This document shows positions 26,636 through 38,142 of a DNA stretch of 64,000 nucleotides, one piece after another. The stretch is from assembly GCA_000310025.1 (NCBI GenBank), contig FN649759.1:527338-591337 (forward strand), in the 5' to 3' direction. The DNA is from Ectocarpus siliculosus. Taxonomy: Eukaryota > Sar > Phaeophyceae > Ectocarpales > Ectocarpaceae. Position 1 is the stretch's first letter, and each line of letters begins with the position of its first letter. Under the pieces are notes generated by a model. That model had not been told where the DNA came from, ran no database searches, and saw only the letters and a program-made list of their open reading frames with translations. The position numbers and the translations under genes are program-made.

Positions 26636-27853
26636 GCCTTCACATTAAAAAACCGTTCCGATCTCTCTCTACACAGTACCTTCATATGTCCGTACTGATC
26701 CAACACTTGACGCCGTCGATTCCCGTAGTCACAGGCTATGTAACTTACCCTAAAAAGGTACACGCTCAAACAAACTGGCCCCAAGGGAAGGTACTGGGAA
26801 GGTACTGGGTAGAGAGAGATCGGAACGGTTGTTAATGTGAAGACAACAACAACAACAACAACAAGGGGTCCGCAAGTCAATAGAAATCAACGACAGGTAT
26901 TCTGGAGTCCTCCGCTCCCTCTGCGGGTTGGGACCCCGACAATTGGCGGTAACCGCGTACCATGCATCGCCACGCACCACTCGCCCATGACAACACTATT
27001 ATACATGATATTTGCCTCGGGTCTCTGCCTGACGTACCCACGAAATGCTGCACTACATTCAAGTCGTGCTTCTGTCTTACACCAGCAGCCGTGCTGCTGT
27101 GCTATGCGTTGGGACTCTCCGTTGTTCGCTCTGCCGCACATTTCTTCGTTGTTCGAAGTTGAGATAGAGCAGGTGGATCGAAGTTTAAGTGCCCCTGCGG
27201 CAGTTGCCTAGCAGCAGTTCTTTTTTGGCTGTGAAACTATCGTGTGTATGTGCGGTGTGATCACATTTTCTACATACATATACAGCTGAGCTGGTGAACG
27301 TTGGGAAAAACCACACGACACCATGTACATAATCTGCTGCTGCTGTTGTGCAGACGAGGCACGCCGTTCATGTACAAAGATCCCTGCGAGATGCCCCACA
27401 AAAGTATGGGCAAGCCAAGCTCGAACCTTCATGGGCAGCACTCGTGTCGGGGGGAGGGGGAGCAAGCAAGCCGCCAACGCTCTTCGCACCTGGTGTCATG
27501 GAGCGCGGGCCATGCACACCCCACGCACATGCTCTTTTTGGGTCCAAATGGAACCGATTTCAAAATCGAAGATATATTCTCATACGCCGAAATACAGCAG
27601 CACCACACAGCAACGCGGGCGTACTCCCAAGCACCGCACACACAGGCCTCGATCTCCGGTCAAGGCACAAGGCACAGCCGCAGTTGAGCTCACTTTCACG
27701 AAAAAAACGCTTCTGTTCTACTCTACTCCACACTCCACACAACGCTCGTCTGAAACACACCTCGGTCGGTTTGACGACGAGATCTGCGGGCGGAGCCGCT
27801 GCTGGAGCGGGTGCCCCTGCCGCGGCTTGTTGCTTGGATGACGTGCACCCCAT
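20615..27853 (-). CDS. Periodic Pro/Ala/Val/Glu-rich protein with N-terminal acylation motif
   Basis: Five exons on the minus strand: 27853-27761, 24911-24534, 24015-23514, 23067-22094, 21616-20615. They total 2949 nt (982 residues plus stop) with consistent phases and GT-AG introns. The N-terminus MGCTSSKQ fits the N-myristoylation consensus (Gly2, Ser6, Lys7) with a palmitoylatable Cys3, so membrane anchoring is predicted. Residues 32-325 are Ala/Val/Pro/Glu-rich. Residues 325-649 carry TPAVEVPSASVEVP-type repeats, and 650-940 alternate a 17-residue unit (APAVDVKSPEIPAVSVE) with a 14-residue unit (APAVEAEVPAVSVE). The last 12 residues are SSKKKKKRKNKK. No folded domain is recognised. Composition resembles PEVK or AHNAK-like spacers by analogy only. 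Intron 1 (2.8 kb) contains a foldback element. Joining the first exon is the least certain step, because it rests on phase and composition. Confidence 0.72.
20850..21616 (-). repeat. Coding tandem repeat array, last exon of the periodic-protein gene
   Basis: Alternating 51-bp and 42-bp units encode the 17- and 14-residue repeats. Several units are near-identical at DNA level, indicating recent expansion or gene conversion. The opposite strand is also open (20622-21620) as a by-product of codon composition. Confidence 0.85.
22094..23040 (-). repeat. Coding repeat array, fourth exon of the periodic-protein gene
   Basis: A looser array coding (D/E)TPAVEVPSAS(V/A)EVPD-type units. Units vary more in length and sequence than those of the last exon, suggesting an older expansion. 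The opposite strand is open over 22107-23105 for the same compositional reason. Confidence 0.75.
26602..26866. mobile_element. Foldback (MITE-like) element with GTT/AAC-repeat ends
   Basis: The left arm is a (GTT)n run, then TTCACATTAAAAAACCG, TTCCGATCTCTCTCTAC and AGTACCTTC, ending near 26683. The right arm, from about 26799, is its inverse: GAAGGTACTGGGTAGAGAG, GATCGGAACGG, TTAATGTGAAGAC, then (AAC)n. The inverted repeat is about 45-50 bp with few mismatches, around a centre of about 115 bp. No transposase frame is inside. It sits in intron 1 of the minus-strand periodic-protein gene. Confidence 0.75.
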
Positions 27854-29381
27854 GTTGTCTCTACTCCGGTGGTTCGCGCAGGATGGCAGGCAGGGAGCAG
27901 GCAACTAGGATGAAGAAGGCGTGTCAAGTGGACAACGACAACAAGCCAACAGAAAGGTCAACGAAGGGAAGTTGAAAGCAGGGGGCACCGCAGAACCATT
28001 TGTTTGGCTCTTTAAGGTCAACGATCTGAGTTAGCATTTTGTTCGTGTCCCTCCCATCTTTGCTCGCCCCTTTTCCGCAGACAAGGGTACGCACACGCAC
28101 ACGCGTTCGTGCATCATCATCATGACTGCTGTATGCAACGTAGGTTTAGCGCGTGGCGTGATTTGTGGAACCCATGAGCGTATGTTCGCAAAGCATTAAC
28201 ATTTATGCCGAAAAGATCCGAAGATCCGATAATAAAAGTCTTGCCTTGGGTTACATTTGGCGAAGCGAGTTTATTGTAGATGCTCGTGTGTTTTTCACGT
28301 TGTGGCGGATCGCAGAGGTCAATCTGGATTGAACGCATACGGACCCTCCCACTAACCTATTGCTATTGAGAGGCACCAAAGAAGGCGATGTTTGAAGAAG
28401 TTATCCAAGTTATGCAGGTCGAACCAAAGGCACAAAGGCACAAGGTCGAGACCGCTCTCAATTTGTCCCCTCTCCCCTCTCCCTTACCTGGTGGTGCAGC
28501 GGTTCTCTGTACGCACTCCTGATCGTCTTGATTTCACGGAGCCCCCTGTCCTCGATGACGATCAACAACACAACACATTGTGATGCGCGTCACGCAGCGC
28601 GGGGGCTGTTCAGTGCCACCTGCGCATGAACACGACGATGGAGGGTGCATCTTCCCAACGGTCACTTTATGTGCATGATGGTGCGGCCGAAGCCAGCGCT
28701 ACAAATATAGATGAAGCGGTGAGAATAGGTTTGCCCGCACAAGACTAAGCCCAGCAGCAGCACCAGTACACTCTGCTAGGCTGGTAGACCTCCGTGTCAC
28801 AGTAGTGCGCGCATATACTACTGCTGCTCATGCTAGAAGGGACTTTGATAGGATGAGTTTTCCGGCTCTCTTTCGGTGACCCCGTGAACCTGGCCCATGT
28901 CGTGGGTACTGGCGTATTGGCTGCTGTAGGCGGGCCATTTCAACCGAAGACGGGAACGAGCAGACAACTGCTACAGCAGTACTTCAATAGCTGAGGTGTT
29001 GTCAAAGCCTGCCGCTGGAAGACAAGAGCTTCGTTCCAGTAGTTTACAACGGAACGGAGAGAAGAAGACGGAGGTCTGTGCAAACGTTAGTTTTATTGTA
29101 CTGTTGACTGCTGTAGCACGCAGCTAAGCTGTCCACAACCTCCCCGGCCAGCCAATCATAGGCGGGGGATTTGGGCTAAAATTATAGCTGGGGGCGTGAC
29201 AATAAAACCAAGTGAAGTTTGACCAAAAACCTGCTGTTCCACCACGTGTTCCGCCGCGTGGAACACTTTTTTCCACCGCACTTTTTCAAATGGGGGCCAA
29301 GACAGCGATCAGCACCAGGACACATACGACACAAACGACCACGGTTATGATCAGACCGAGCACGCCAGGAGTGTAACGAAC
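27854..29381. promoter_or_regulatory. Divergent intergenic region between the periodic-protein and transposase-like genes
   Basis: About 1.5 kb separates two divergent start codons, so it must contain the promoters of both or a shared one. No TATA element or motif pair could be named with confidence. An 8-bp perfect inverted repeat (TGTTCCAC / GTGGAACA) lies at about 29237-29266, some 120 bp before the plus-strand start. No open frame with support is present. Confidence 0.4.
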
Positions 29382-32300
29382 ATGGCAGATCCACCTATCC
29401 CTCTCGCCGCGACCAATGGCAATGCTCCTGGTGCTCATGGCCGAAGACGGCTCCTCGGACCGCGAAAACCGAGGCAGAGAAAAGGGTACGCCGCCTTGTA
29501 TGCCTTGAAGCCCGCAGAGGTTTGTTTCAAGTGCGCGTACGCCGAACGCAGCGGGTGCACGGAGGGGACAGACGGGAGTGACAGAGGCTACAGTGGAGCG
29601 TGGCATGCAGCAGGCCAATTGAGGGCAAGCCGTACGTACGATCATAAGCACTTCGAGCAGTATTGCGCAGCGCACTGGCCTGAAATCATGGAAAGCACGA
29701 GCGGAGGCCGGGTAGCGCGGCCGCTGACTGCAGGGGCAGCAGCGGGTGCGTCTTCCGCGGCTGAACCCGGCTCACGTTCCGCAAGCAGCACGAGCGGTGC
29801 GGGTGCTGACATTGACCAGGTTCCCTTGGTCGCCACTTTTCCTCGCCCAGGAGGGGCAGAGGTTCAGCTAAAGAGGCTATCGGACTTGTTTTTCAACGGG
29901 CAGTCCTGCCCCACGAAGGAGAGTGCCGATGCTCCACGGGTGTTGTCGCCCCGAACACAGCGGCACACGGAGCTCACGGATAAAGCGGTTAGGGAGGCGG
30001 TGGCGAAGGTTGTGCATCCGCTCAGGAAAGGGATGCCGAGGCTGACGAAGGATGGGTCACTGTCGGACTCCGGGAAATGGGGAGACGCTTGGAAGGATCA
30101 ATCCAAATGGCCTGGGGCGTACATGCGTCTGGAGGATTCGGGGATACGTGCTATGCGGTCCAAAGGGGATGGTGACTGGACGGCGGAGTCCAAGGAACTT
30201 GCGCGGATACACCACCTGGTGACCGGAACTGTCGTGTTCGTCATGCCTGAGGTGATTTGCACGAAACAGTAGTCGTAATAGTCGGAAGAACATAGTTTTG
30301 TATGCCTGCACGTGCAGGCTTCTCTAGTCTCGACAGCAGTACGGCAGTAGTCGGGAGTACGACACAAGATCATACACCCACATGAGATAAGAGACACCCC
30401 CATAGAGTACAACCCGGTGATTTGTACGACGAAGTGTTGTCCCCGGGGTTTAGTAGGATTTCGAACGAGTACGCGGCTCCAACAGTCAAGGGACAGAGGT
30501 TCCAGCGACGTGTGTGTCGTGTGTGCAACGAACGTTCCTGCTGTATGAAGTATACAAGTACGATGATGAGAGCCTCGCCGTTGATGAATGAAAGCGCCCC
30601 CCAAAACCACGCATCTCTGCCTATCTGGGAATATGTGTCTAAGTATAATGTAAACAGCACTCGCGATGATTCTACATTTTGCTCCTTCCTACCCGCTGAA
30701 TGTTCAGGTTTTCGACAGACAAGCCCTATTGGCATCGAAAGAATTTCAAGTCATTCGGGGTGACCGGGTGGTTGGCGCACGGTTGATTTGCCCGACCTGC
30801 CGGAGCAACGCCCACACGAGTTGGGCTTCGTGGAGCGACGTGAGGACGAGTGTTGGCATTTCCCTGCTAGTTGCTGCTGTGCAATAGCAGACGTCGTAAG
30901 AATGTCTTGGTATTTCCCTGTGTGTTGCTGCTGTGCAAATATGGTGGGCATGTCTTCTGTGTATTGCTTTATTTTTACGCGGTGGGCGCATGCCAATCAC
31001 CTGATGTTAAGGTGTTTCTGTTCGCGGCGTTTCTACATCTATCAGATCCGAGCGGTTCACAGCATGTCTGGCGAGAATTTGCTCATTTGCTCAGCCCGCC
31101 ACCGATGCTTGGGGCCGGAGTGCCGAGCTGTAACGGACGCCACGATTGCAGCCATGAAACGGCGAGACGACGGTGGGGAGGCGAGGGTGCAAGCCAAGAA
31201 GAAGGGAGCGGATAGCGTGGACAGTGCACCCGACGCTGTGAAGGCGGCGTTACGCAGGGGTGATATCAAGTGGGAAGGATGTATGAGTCTTGTCAAGACT
31301 CTGCTCAAGGGAGGCGTGTCTTTCACGATTTCGGACCTAGAGGTGTGATTCTCTCGTGCCGCATAAATTGGCCGTTGATGGCAATGGGGCATCTCCCTTT
31401 CGGGCTATTGTTTGTCCAGCTGGTTGTTTATTACAATTCTCGCACGTGCCGTCAACATTCCTGACCGTTTCGATTGTTCCCGGTATCGCTGCTCTGTCGC
31501 CCACGAAGTTACATGAGACTTCTTCCGGCGGCTGTCCAAGCGAAGTACGACTTCGAGTGCTTCGGTAAGGGTGGCGCCGATCATGCCCTTCTCGACCTCA
31601 CTGTGACAGGAGCGCAGCCTGTAGCGGCTTTGCACCGTCAAGCGAAGGAGGTACGCTAGGGGGTGTTTGTTGTGCCCTGAATACCTGCGGTCAAATAAAT
31701 AATATCTTACAAGTGCAGAACGGAGAGTAGACCTATAAACTCGGCAAAACTAGGATCGGGGTTTATATTGAAAGTGCTTTCCCGATGCAACTCCAGATGC
31801 TACTCCAGAAAAATAAATCATATGGTTTGCGTACAACGATGGCCTCTGCTTGGAGTTTCGGTTTTACTTTGCATTATGGTCTATTGATGTGTTATTCTTG
31901 CAGGCATACGACTTCAAGCAGAGACAGAGGCACACGTGCTGGAACGTGTTCGCAGCGATGCACAAGGGCTCAGGAGTGTTCCCGAAGTTGGGGGTGGTGG
32001 GGAGCGGCACCCTTCTATCTGGCCCCTCTCAGGCATACATGGAGACGTACTGCTCGAAGTCGTTCCAGGCGGTGAGGAACGCTTGGAAGGAGGGCTGTAG
32101 TTTTGAACAACTACGAGTGTTGGGTATGCTTGCACATGAGCTGAGAGTGCATCCACATCTAGAGCTAGGCCAAAACATGGGCTAAGCCTTTGCTGTTGAT
32201 CGTTTGCATTAATTTTCCCCCTTGCTAGGTCAAGCCACTTCTGAAGAGAGAGCTTTGCAACCTCTCACCAGGGAAAGCGGTTTCGGTGGATGCTACGTTC

Positions 32301-35300
32301 AGGTTGGCGAAAATAGCCACTGGCGACGCCTCCTGCATCGTCTTCTTGCTGGGAGAGTTCGGCCACATCATTGGATGGGCCGCTCTACGGTCCGACAAGT
32401 GGAGCAACTTGTTGCCATTGCTTCATGCGTGAGTCATGCGATGCGATGTTGATGGGCGTGTAGACGCACCAAAGATCGGAGATATTTGAAGATGGACGCT
32501 AGCTTGTTGCGCTAACCTGGAGCGGCATCTCATTCTTTGCGGCGGTGACACACAGTTGAAAACGACGGCCTTAGATTCGAGACCCATAATTTTTCCTTTT
32601 TCCCCTGTTTTCACATCCTTTTACCAACGAACAGGCTGAGGGCACGTCTGGACCGGCTGGGGACACTGAACGATGTGGTGAAGGTGTTTGCGGACACCTG
32701 CTGCGAAGGGAAGAAAGACGTCACCGTTCACTTGTGTGTCGACATTTTCCCGAACGTGAAGAGGACTCCCTTCGCAGACCTGTTTCACAAGGTCCAGATT
32801 ATTTCCACCCACACACTGAGTGCACACCCTCTCCACGCCGCACTATCCAGGTAAATCGAAAGCGGAAAAGGGGATAGATTTTCGACTGCATGGAAATGTT
32901 GCGATTCGTATCGTCTCGGTGATTGGTAAAGCTAACTGAGGTGTTGTAGTAGGGCACACACGACGGGTGCAATGACCCATCCACGGACGTCGATGGTAGC
33001 GACAAACGTAGGTCACGATTGCCCGTTTCACCCCCCTGCTCGCGTTCTTTCTTTGACGTCGCCGCTTGCTGTTTGTCAGGGAGGTCGGCACCTGCATCGC
33101 AGCGAAGCACGAGCCGGACGTCCACCGCGTGGCGGCCTACATCATCAACAACAGGGGCGTCAACGCAGAGGAGGCTATGGCTCTGGCTGGGAACAGCCAC
33201 TACAGGAGATTCGTCCGTACGCGCACACCTCCCGACTGCGCCGCCCGACTGGGGGACGTTTACGAGAAGTACCTCAAGCTCAGCAACGAATGCGTGCAGA
33301 GGGGCGAGAGACCGCTATACCAGTGAGTGTGTGGTGTCGTTACGCAGTGATTTTGTTGTTGTTTACGTCGTCTATACTCAGTTGAGATTGGGCTAGCAAT
33401 TTTGTTGTCGTAGTGTTGACCATTTTGCCGTGGACCTCGATTGCGCACCCCGAAACAACAGGGAGAAGCGAGGTGCGTCGCAGAGCACTCTCTCTGCTTT
33501 CCAGAACGTCATCGCTTGCGCTAATAAGGGTTGTTTCGCCATGGACGACGTCAAGGACTCGTACATCTGCGACAGGATCGGCGAAAAGACTGAACTTGCC
33601 CACTTGAAGAAGCTCGGGGGCACCGGTGCAAACGAAGCGGCGCACAGGTAAACGGTTGTGGGTATCTACATTTATCCCATTTGTAGGGAAATGCTCAAGC
33701 AGCGGTAACAAGAATAACAACAATGATGGTAGGGTCTTTGAGAGTTCCTGATCACATGTTCAATAGTAGTACCAATTTCAAAAAATTGACGTGGGTATGC
33801 ATACCCCGCCCCTCTACCGCCTTCCAGCCAGGCAAACGGAAGAATCGCGACGATAGCCTCAAGGATGAGTGAGGCGAGGTCTGAGCGCGAGATTTGGTTG
33901 TGGATTCACGAGCACAACCGCACCTGCGACGAGAACCGAGGTATAGCGAAGCCGGACTTCCTGAGAAACTACTGGGAAGAGGAGAAGATCAGGAGGCTGG
34001 CAGGGAACGTCGAGGGACCGTCCCCAGGAGGGAACCTGAGGATTCCACCGGAGGTAAGGCGCCGTAATACGTGTTGAATGGTACGCTTTCGGGAAACAGA
34101 CTAGGGTTGAAACACAGTCAATGCACTCACGGTAGGTCGTCCCCGTCTGCAACCACCTGATTGTTGTCCGTTCCCGTATTCAACCTGATTTGTTCTTTCG
34201 CTAACCCAGTTGGAGGAAAAGGATATGGAGCTGATGGGGTACGACTACCTCTCTTTGGACCAAGACAAGGTTGCGAAGGAGGTTGCGGAGAAGTACCGGA
34301 TGGACTGGAGTTCGATAAGTGCCGCCGCCTTACCAGCAGTGTCTGGGGAAGACCCCTTGCCAGGTTCGTTTTCTTTGCCGGCGGCGTTAGGAAAGAACCC
34401 AAAAACAACATCGAGTAGAGCACCATGTCCACGTACAAACTAGCGTTGTGTTTGCCCATGCTTTTGTCAGGGGAGAACAAGTTCGAACGTGAAGGAGAAC
34501 AGACGCAAGTTAGGATTGCGCCTGCAACAAGTTCAGGTGTGGCGTCCATATCTTTTGGACGGCATGGGGGAAGAGGTTCCGAACGCATTGCCGGAGCTGG
34601 GGGCAATGTTAGGTCAGGTGCGGGCGGGATGGCGGTGACCGGGTTGGCACCTGCTGGAAGGGACAGCACCGCTGTGGGGGGAAGCGGAACAGGTGCCCCG
34701 AGAGCTACTACGACGGAAAGCGAAGCCTCTATGGGGGCGGGGAGCACCAGAGCAGGCTCTACCATGGCATCCGCAACAGCCCTTGGAAAGCGACCAGGTG
34801 CTTTTGATGGACGATAGGCATCTGTTTGAGACCGTCGCGTATAGCGTACAATGGCTTTCGATTCGGCATGCCCTCCCACCTTTGTTCCCTCCCTCCATTT
34901 TCCCTCCGTCTCGCCCCTCACGCCGCCACGCCTCACCATCGGCTCACGATTCGGCATGCCCTCCCACCTTCCTTCCCTTCATTTTCCCTCTGTTGCCCTC
35001 TTCCCTGACCACCACTGCAGCGGCTCGGACGGGCGGGACAGTTGGCGCAGGAGCGGCAGCAAGGGCGGCCTCCCCAGCAGATACTCGAGCTGGGCCGAGA
35101 GCGAGCGGGATGAGTTGGACCTCGAGAGATGACGCCGCACCTACGATGGGGCAGACGGCGGGCGTGAGGGAGGTGGCTGGACCGAGAGACGGGCAGGGGA
35201 GGGTAACCAAGTTCAGGAGGGCCTCCGCGTTGACTGATAAGTTTGCGATGCCTGCTACAGCGGACGACAAGAAGCTTGCATGCGCTGCCTTTGGGGCGGC

Positions 35301-35784
35301 GAAGGCGACAGGTCTGCGAGGCGAAGAGGTGTGGGAGGCTGCTGCCGCGGAATACAACAGCATGTTAGGCCAGGTCTTCCACACCATGGCAGCCACCGGT
35401 CAACCCAGCAAGTATAACTACAGCTTCAACCCCATCGATCGATCACACTTCAAGCGTTATTGGGAAGAGATGTCGGCTGCCTCCATATTACCGATGGCCG
35501 GTGCGGTGTTCGAGCGGTTGGGGGCGGGGGCGGGGGCGGGGGCGGCGGCGGCGGCGGGGGCGGCGGCGGGGGCGGCGACGGGGGCGGCGACGGGCGTGGA
35601 GCACCGGAAGCTAACTGCTCATGAACATCGCACGTGGAGCGGTAACAAACTAAGGAAGGCTTGTCGGGAAAGGGGCATTACGGTCTCAAACTTGACACTT
35701 TATCGTGACAAGGCGGCTCAGAAGTTGTCCGACGCCGGTTGGGTCGTCGGCGAGGGGGAGCTGGCAGAAGAACAAGTGGCATAG
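29382..35784 (+). CDS. DDE-superfamily transposase-like protein with zinc clusters and SAP-like C-terminus
   Basis: Thirteen exons: 29382-30251, 30708-30839, 31046-31344, 31509-31650, 31904 to about 32146, 32229-32428, 32635-32850, 33080-33322, 33414-33647, 33828-34053, 34210-34363, 34471-34797, 35021-35784, for about 1349 residues. Phases agree throughout; only the fifth exon's donor is ambiguous (32116 is the alternative). The N-terminus has CFKC (48-51) with downstream His/Cys, CPTC (318-321), and further Cys at 349, 355 and 360. The catalytic core reads SVDATF (Asp about 583), then FGHIIGW, VFADTCC (Asp about 649), DLFHKV, HPLH, and GANEAAHR (Glu about 856). Asp, Asp and Glu occupy the positions of an RNase-H-fold DDE triad. 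Ala/Gly-rich stretches follow, then a SAP-like helix-extended-helix (about 1302-1332). The specific family could not be named. With 12 introns and no interruption, it could be a host-domesticated gene or an element. Confidence 0.82.
32229..33647 (+). CDS. Catalytic-core exons of the transposase-like gene
   Basis: Four exons carry the candidate triad: 32229-32428 (first Asp in VDATF), 32635-32850 (second Asp in ADTCC, then the LFHKV and HPLH signatures), 33080-33322 (helical insert), 33414-33647 (Glu in GANEAAHR). About 206 residues separate the second Asp from the Glu. Such long helical insertions before the last acidic residue are typical of MULE- and hAT-like DDE enzymes. All three acidic positions and the flanking FH and HR residues are intact. 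Confidence 0.75.
34858..35000. repeat. Imperfect tandem duplication inside the last intron of the transposase-like gene
   Basis: GATTCGGCATGCCCTCCCAC occurs at about 34860 and again at about 34950. Each copy is followed by a pyrimidine-rich run ending in ATTTTCCCTC. The duplicated tract forms the polypyrimidine region before the acceptor at 35020. Confidence 0.7.
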
Positions 35785-38142
35785 GGGCGGACTAGGAGTG
35801 CACGTTTGTTTTGGGGCGGCCGTCTTTGAGGTTGGGGTACTCCGTTTTATTGCAGGAGAGTGTGTGCGGGAGTCTCGTGTATGGATGAACCCGTTGTGTT
35901 TTTTGTGTACTTGAGGTTATCTGTTGTGCTGAGAGGGGGGTCTTCGTCCCTTTGTGCATGCTGCTACTTCTACATACAAGAGTAATTCTCCCATAATGTT
36001 CTTGGGTGGGACACTGCTGTGCCAGATACAGTATTGTAGTCTACATCATGTGAGAACATGATGTACTGCTGTAGATGGTATCATTGTGCACATAAGAAAA
36101 CACAGAATCGGCGACGGCGGCCGTCTGCTGGCGGGAAGCGAACGTGTATAGAAAGAGAGCAGCAAAAATGCTGAGATGTACACACGCGCAGATTGACTTC
36201 GCGCTGAACGCTCTTCGGAGCAACAATTCGATAGGTATGACGTCTGATGTACGGCAGTGCTGCTGTAGTTGTAGCGTGAGCAGTGCGTTCGTTGTGTCCG
36301 TTGTGCAGACTCTTCGTCATACCACATATACATGCATATCACAGCCATCAAGGCGAATGTTACATGGATGGTCCGAGCGTGGATGCCACAGGGCTATAAG
36401 AGGAATCAACAACAGGCCACCACGCCGATACAAAAAAGCACTCGTCCTGCTGTGTGATGCACTGCTGCTGTGTGTATGCATACTACAGCAGTAGTTTGCC
36501 CCAGCCGCTAGCTGCGGGTAAGGATGCCTCGCTTAACAACCCAAGAATAGGTTGTTTGTCAGGTTCGTTGCTGTCGAAGAAAAAAACGCTGCTGTCGCCG
36601 CTGTCAGTGTGGTGAAACAGAAACCGTGCAAAATGGCAGCTTGATTGTGCTTTGCGGGTGTAGGGTTCATCCGCAGGACAGCTCTCTTCACCTTTAACGG
36701 CGCATGTGCACGCTCAAAGCAAAGAGAGACAGGTGTCCGAGAGAATTGGAATGTCAACGGAACAAGACCAACAGCAGTGCGTGGTGTCCGAGAGGATTGC
36801 TGATGAGTCAACGGAACGACAGCGAAAGGCGCCATGCGTCTATCTACCTACAATAGAGTACGAAGGGCCAGCTTGGGTGCACTGGTTCATGTTGATATTT
36901 ATGTTGTTGCGTTGTGTAGCCTACGCGCGAGGGTCAAGCCTTCCTGATCATTTCTTTCATCATACTCCCCCGTCACCGTCATCCGTCTTCCCCAGCAGCC
37001 GTCCGCAGCTTGCTTTCGTAGATTCACACGACTGGAACAGGCGTTCTACGGTGTTCCAGTCTGTTCGACGATGGAACGGTGGAACATTCCTTCCCACACA
37101 AAGAACAAGTATTTTTTTCCCCCAGCGAAGACGTACTCTCCCTCCCCGGTCGTACCTTTTATGCGATGACGCCAAGCCATCCTTAGCGATGTACAACCGC
37201 TGCAGCAGTTTCTACCGTACGATGATACCGTAAGTGGCACGAGATAGCACACTCATAGAAGATAGCACACACCCAACACATCTCTCCAGGAAAGCACACC
37301 CGGTGATGTTTGTTTTGGGCACGGAGAAAACGCCAATTTATCACACCGTTGCCACAAGATAGCACACCCCCTACAATGCCGCATTTTCATTCACGGAGCG
37401 CCCATTATCACACCTGGTGGCTGGTGGCTGGTGGTACGGATGTGCACAGCCCGACGTGCACACACACGAACAGAGGCACACACCTGGTATGCACACAAAC
37501 AAGGACAATACGGAGGTGAGGGAGGTACACAACCCTCCTGGAAACAACTCTGCTGGAAGTGACGAGGCTCAGACGGTGCCTTCAAAAAGGCCCGCGTATA
37601 TATCACACCCCTCAAAGGAATGTGGCGGCAACAATGTGATGACACCCCTCCAAGGAGTGTGTGTGCTTACATAATAGAGGTATCACACGCACCCTTAACA
37701 TACCACACCTCTTCTAGGAATATTTTGAATGTGGGAGCAGAAATTAGATGGCACTAGAGATATCACACCCCCTTTTTACCACGCCCCTTCAAGGAAAGTG
37801 GGAGCCGCAATCTGCTGGCAACGTTGTTATCACACCCCTTCAAAGGAATGGTGGAGCAGGTAAATATGTTACCACAAACCCTTTTCATCACCCCCTCCGA
37901 TTGCGAGCTCTGTCAACGTGCACGTTATCACACCGGTGACACATGATAGCACACCCATTCCAGGAAAGCACACCCGCTGATGAGTTTTTTAAACTCCTAA
38001 AGGGGCAGGAGAGGAAATACGATAGTGTTGAAGTATGTAACCCTTGGGCTACATTATGCTATGTTCGTACGTGGTAGTAAATCGTTCATGTTGGCCCCCC
38101 TCCTTTGCCTTTGAGGCTTGGCACCGGCGCTACCGTACGTTG
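35785..38142. other. Intergenic region upstream of TAF1
   Basis: No gene is supported. A 175-codon frame at 36706-37233 lacks domains and includes a local imperfect duplication (GTGTCCGAGAG near 36735 and 36785). From about 37.2 kb the sequence is dominated by degenerate ATCACACCCC-type units. The TAF1 promoter and any missing first exon should lie here. Confidence 0.5.
37215..37985. repeat. Degenerate interspersed ATCACACCCC repeat cluster
   Basis: At least eight units read roughly (G/T)AT(C/A)(A/G)CACACCCC, followed by a short spacer, CAAGGAA and a GTGG-like stretch (for example near 37599, 37640, 37770, 37830 and 37950). Spacing is irregular (about 40-90 bp), so this is not a simple satellite. 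Related units occur near 47.40, 47.50 and 49.12 kb. Confidence 0.65.

Noticed and set aside
36706-37233. 175-codon plus-strand frame upstream of TAF1
   Set aside because: Contains a local duplication and no domain, and leads into the degenerate ATCACACCCC cluster. No splice or homology support.
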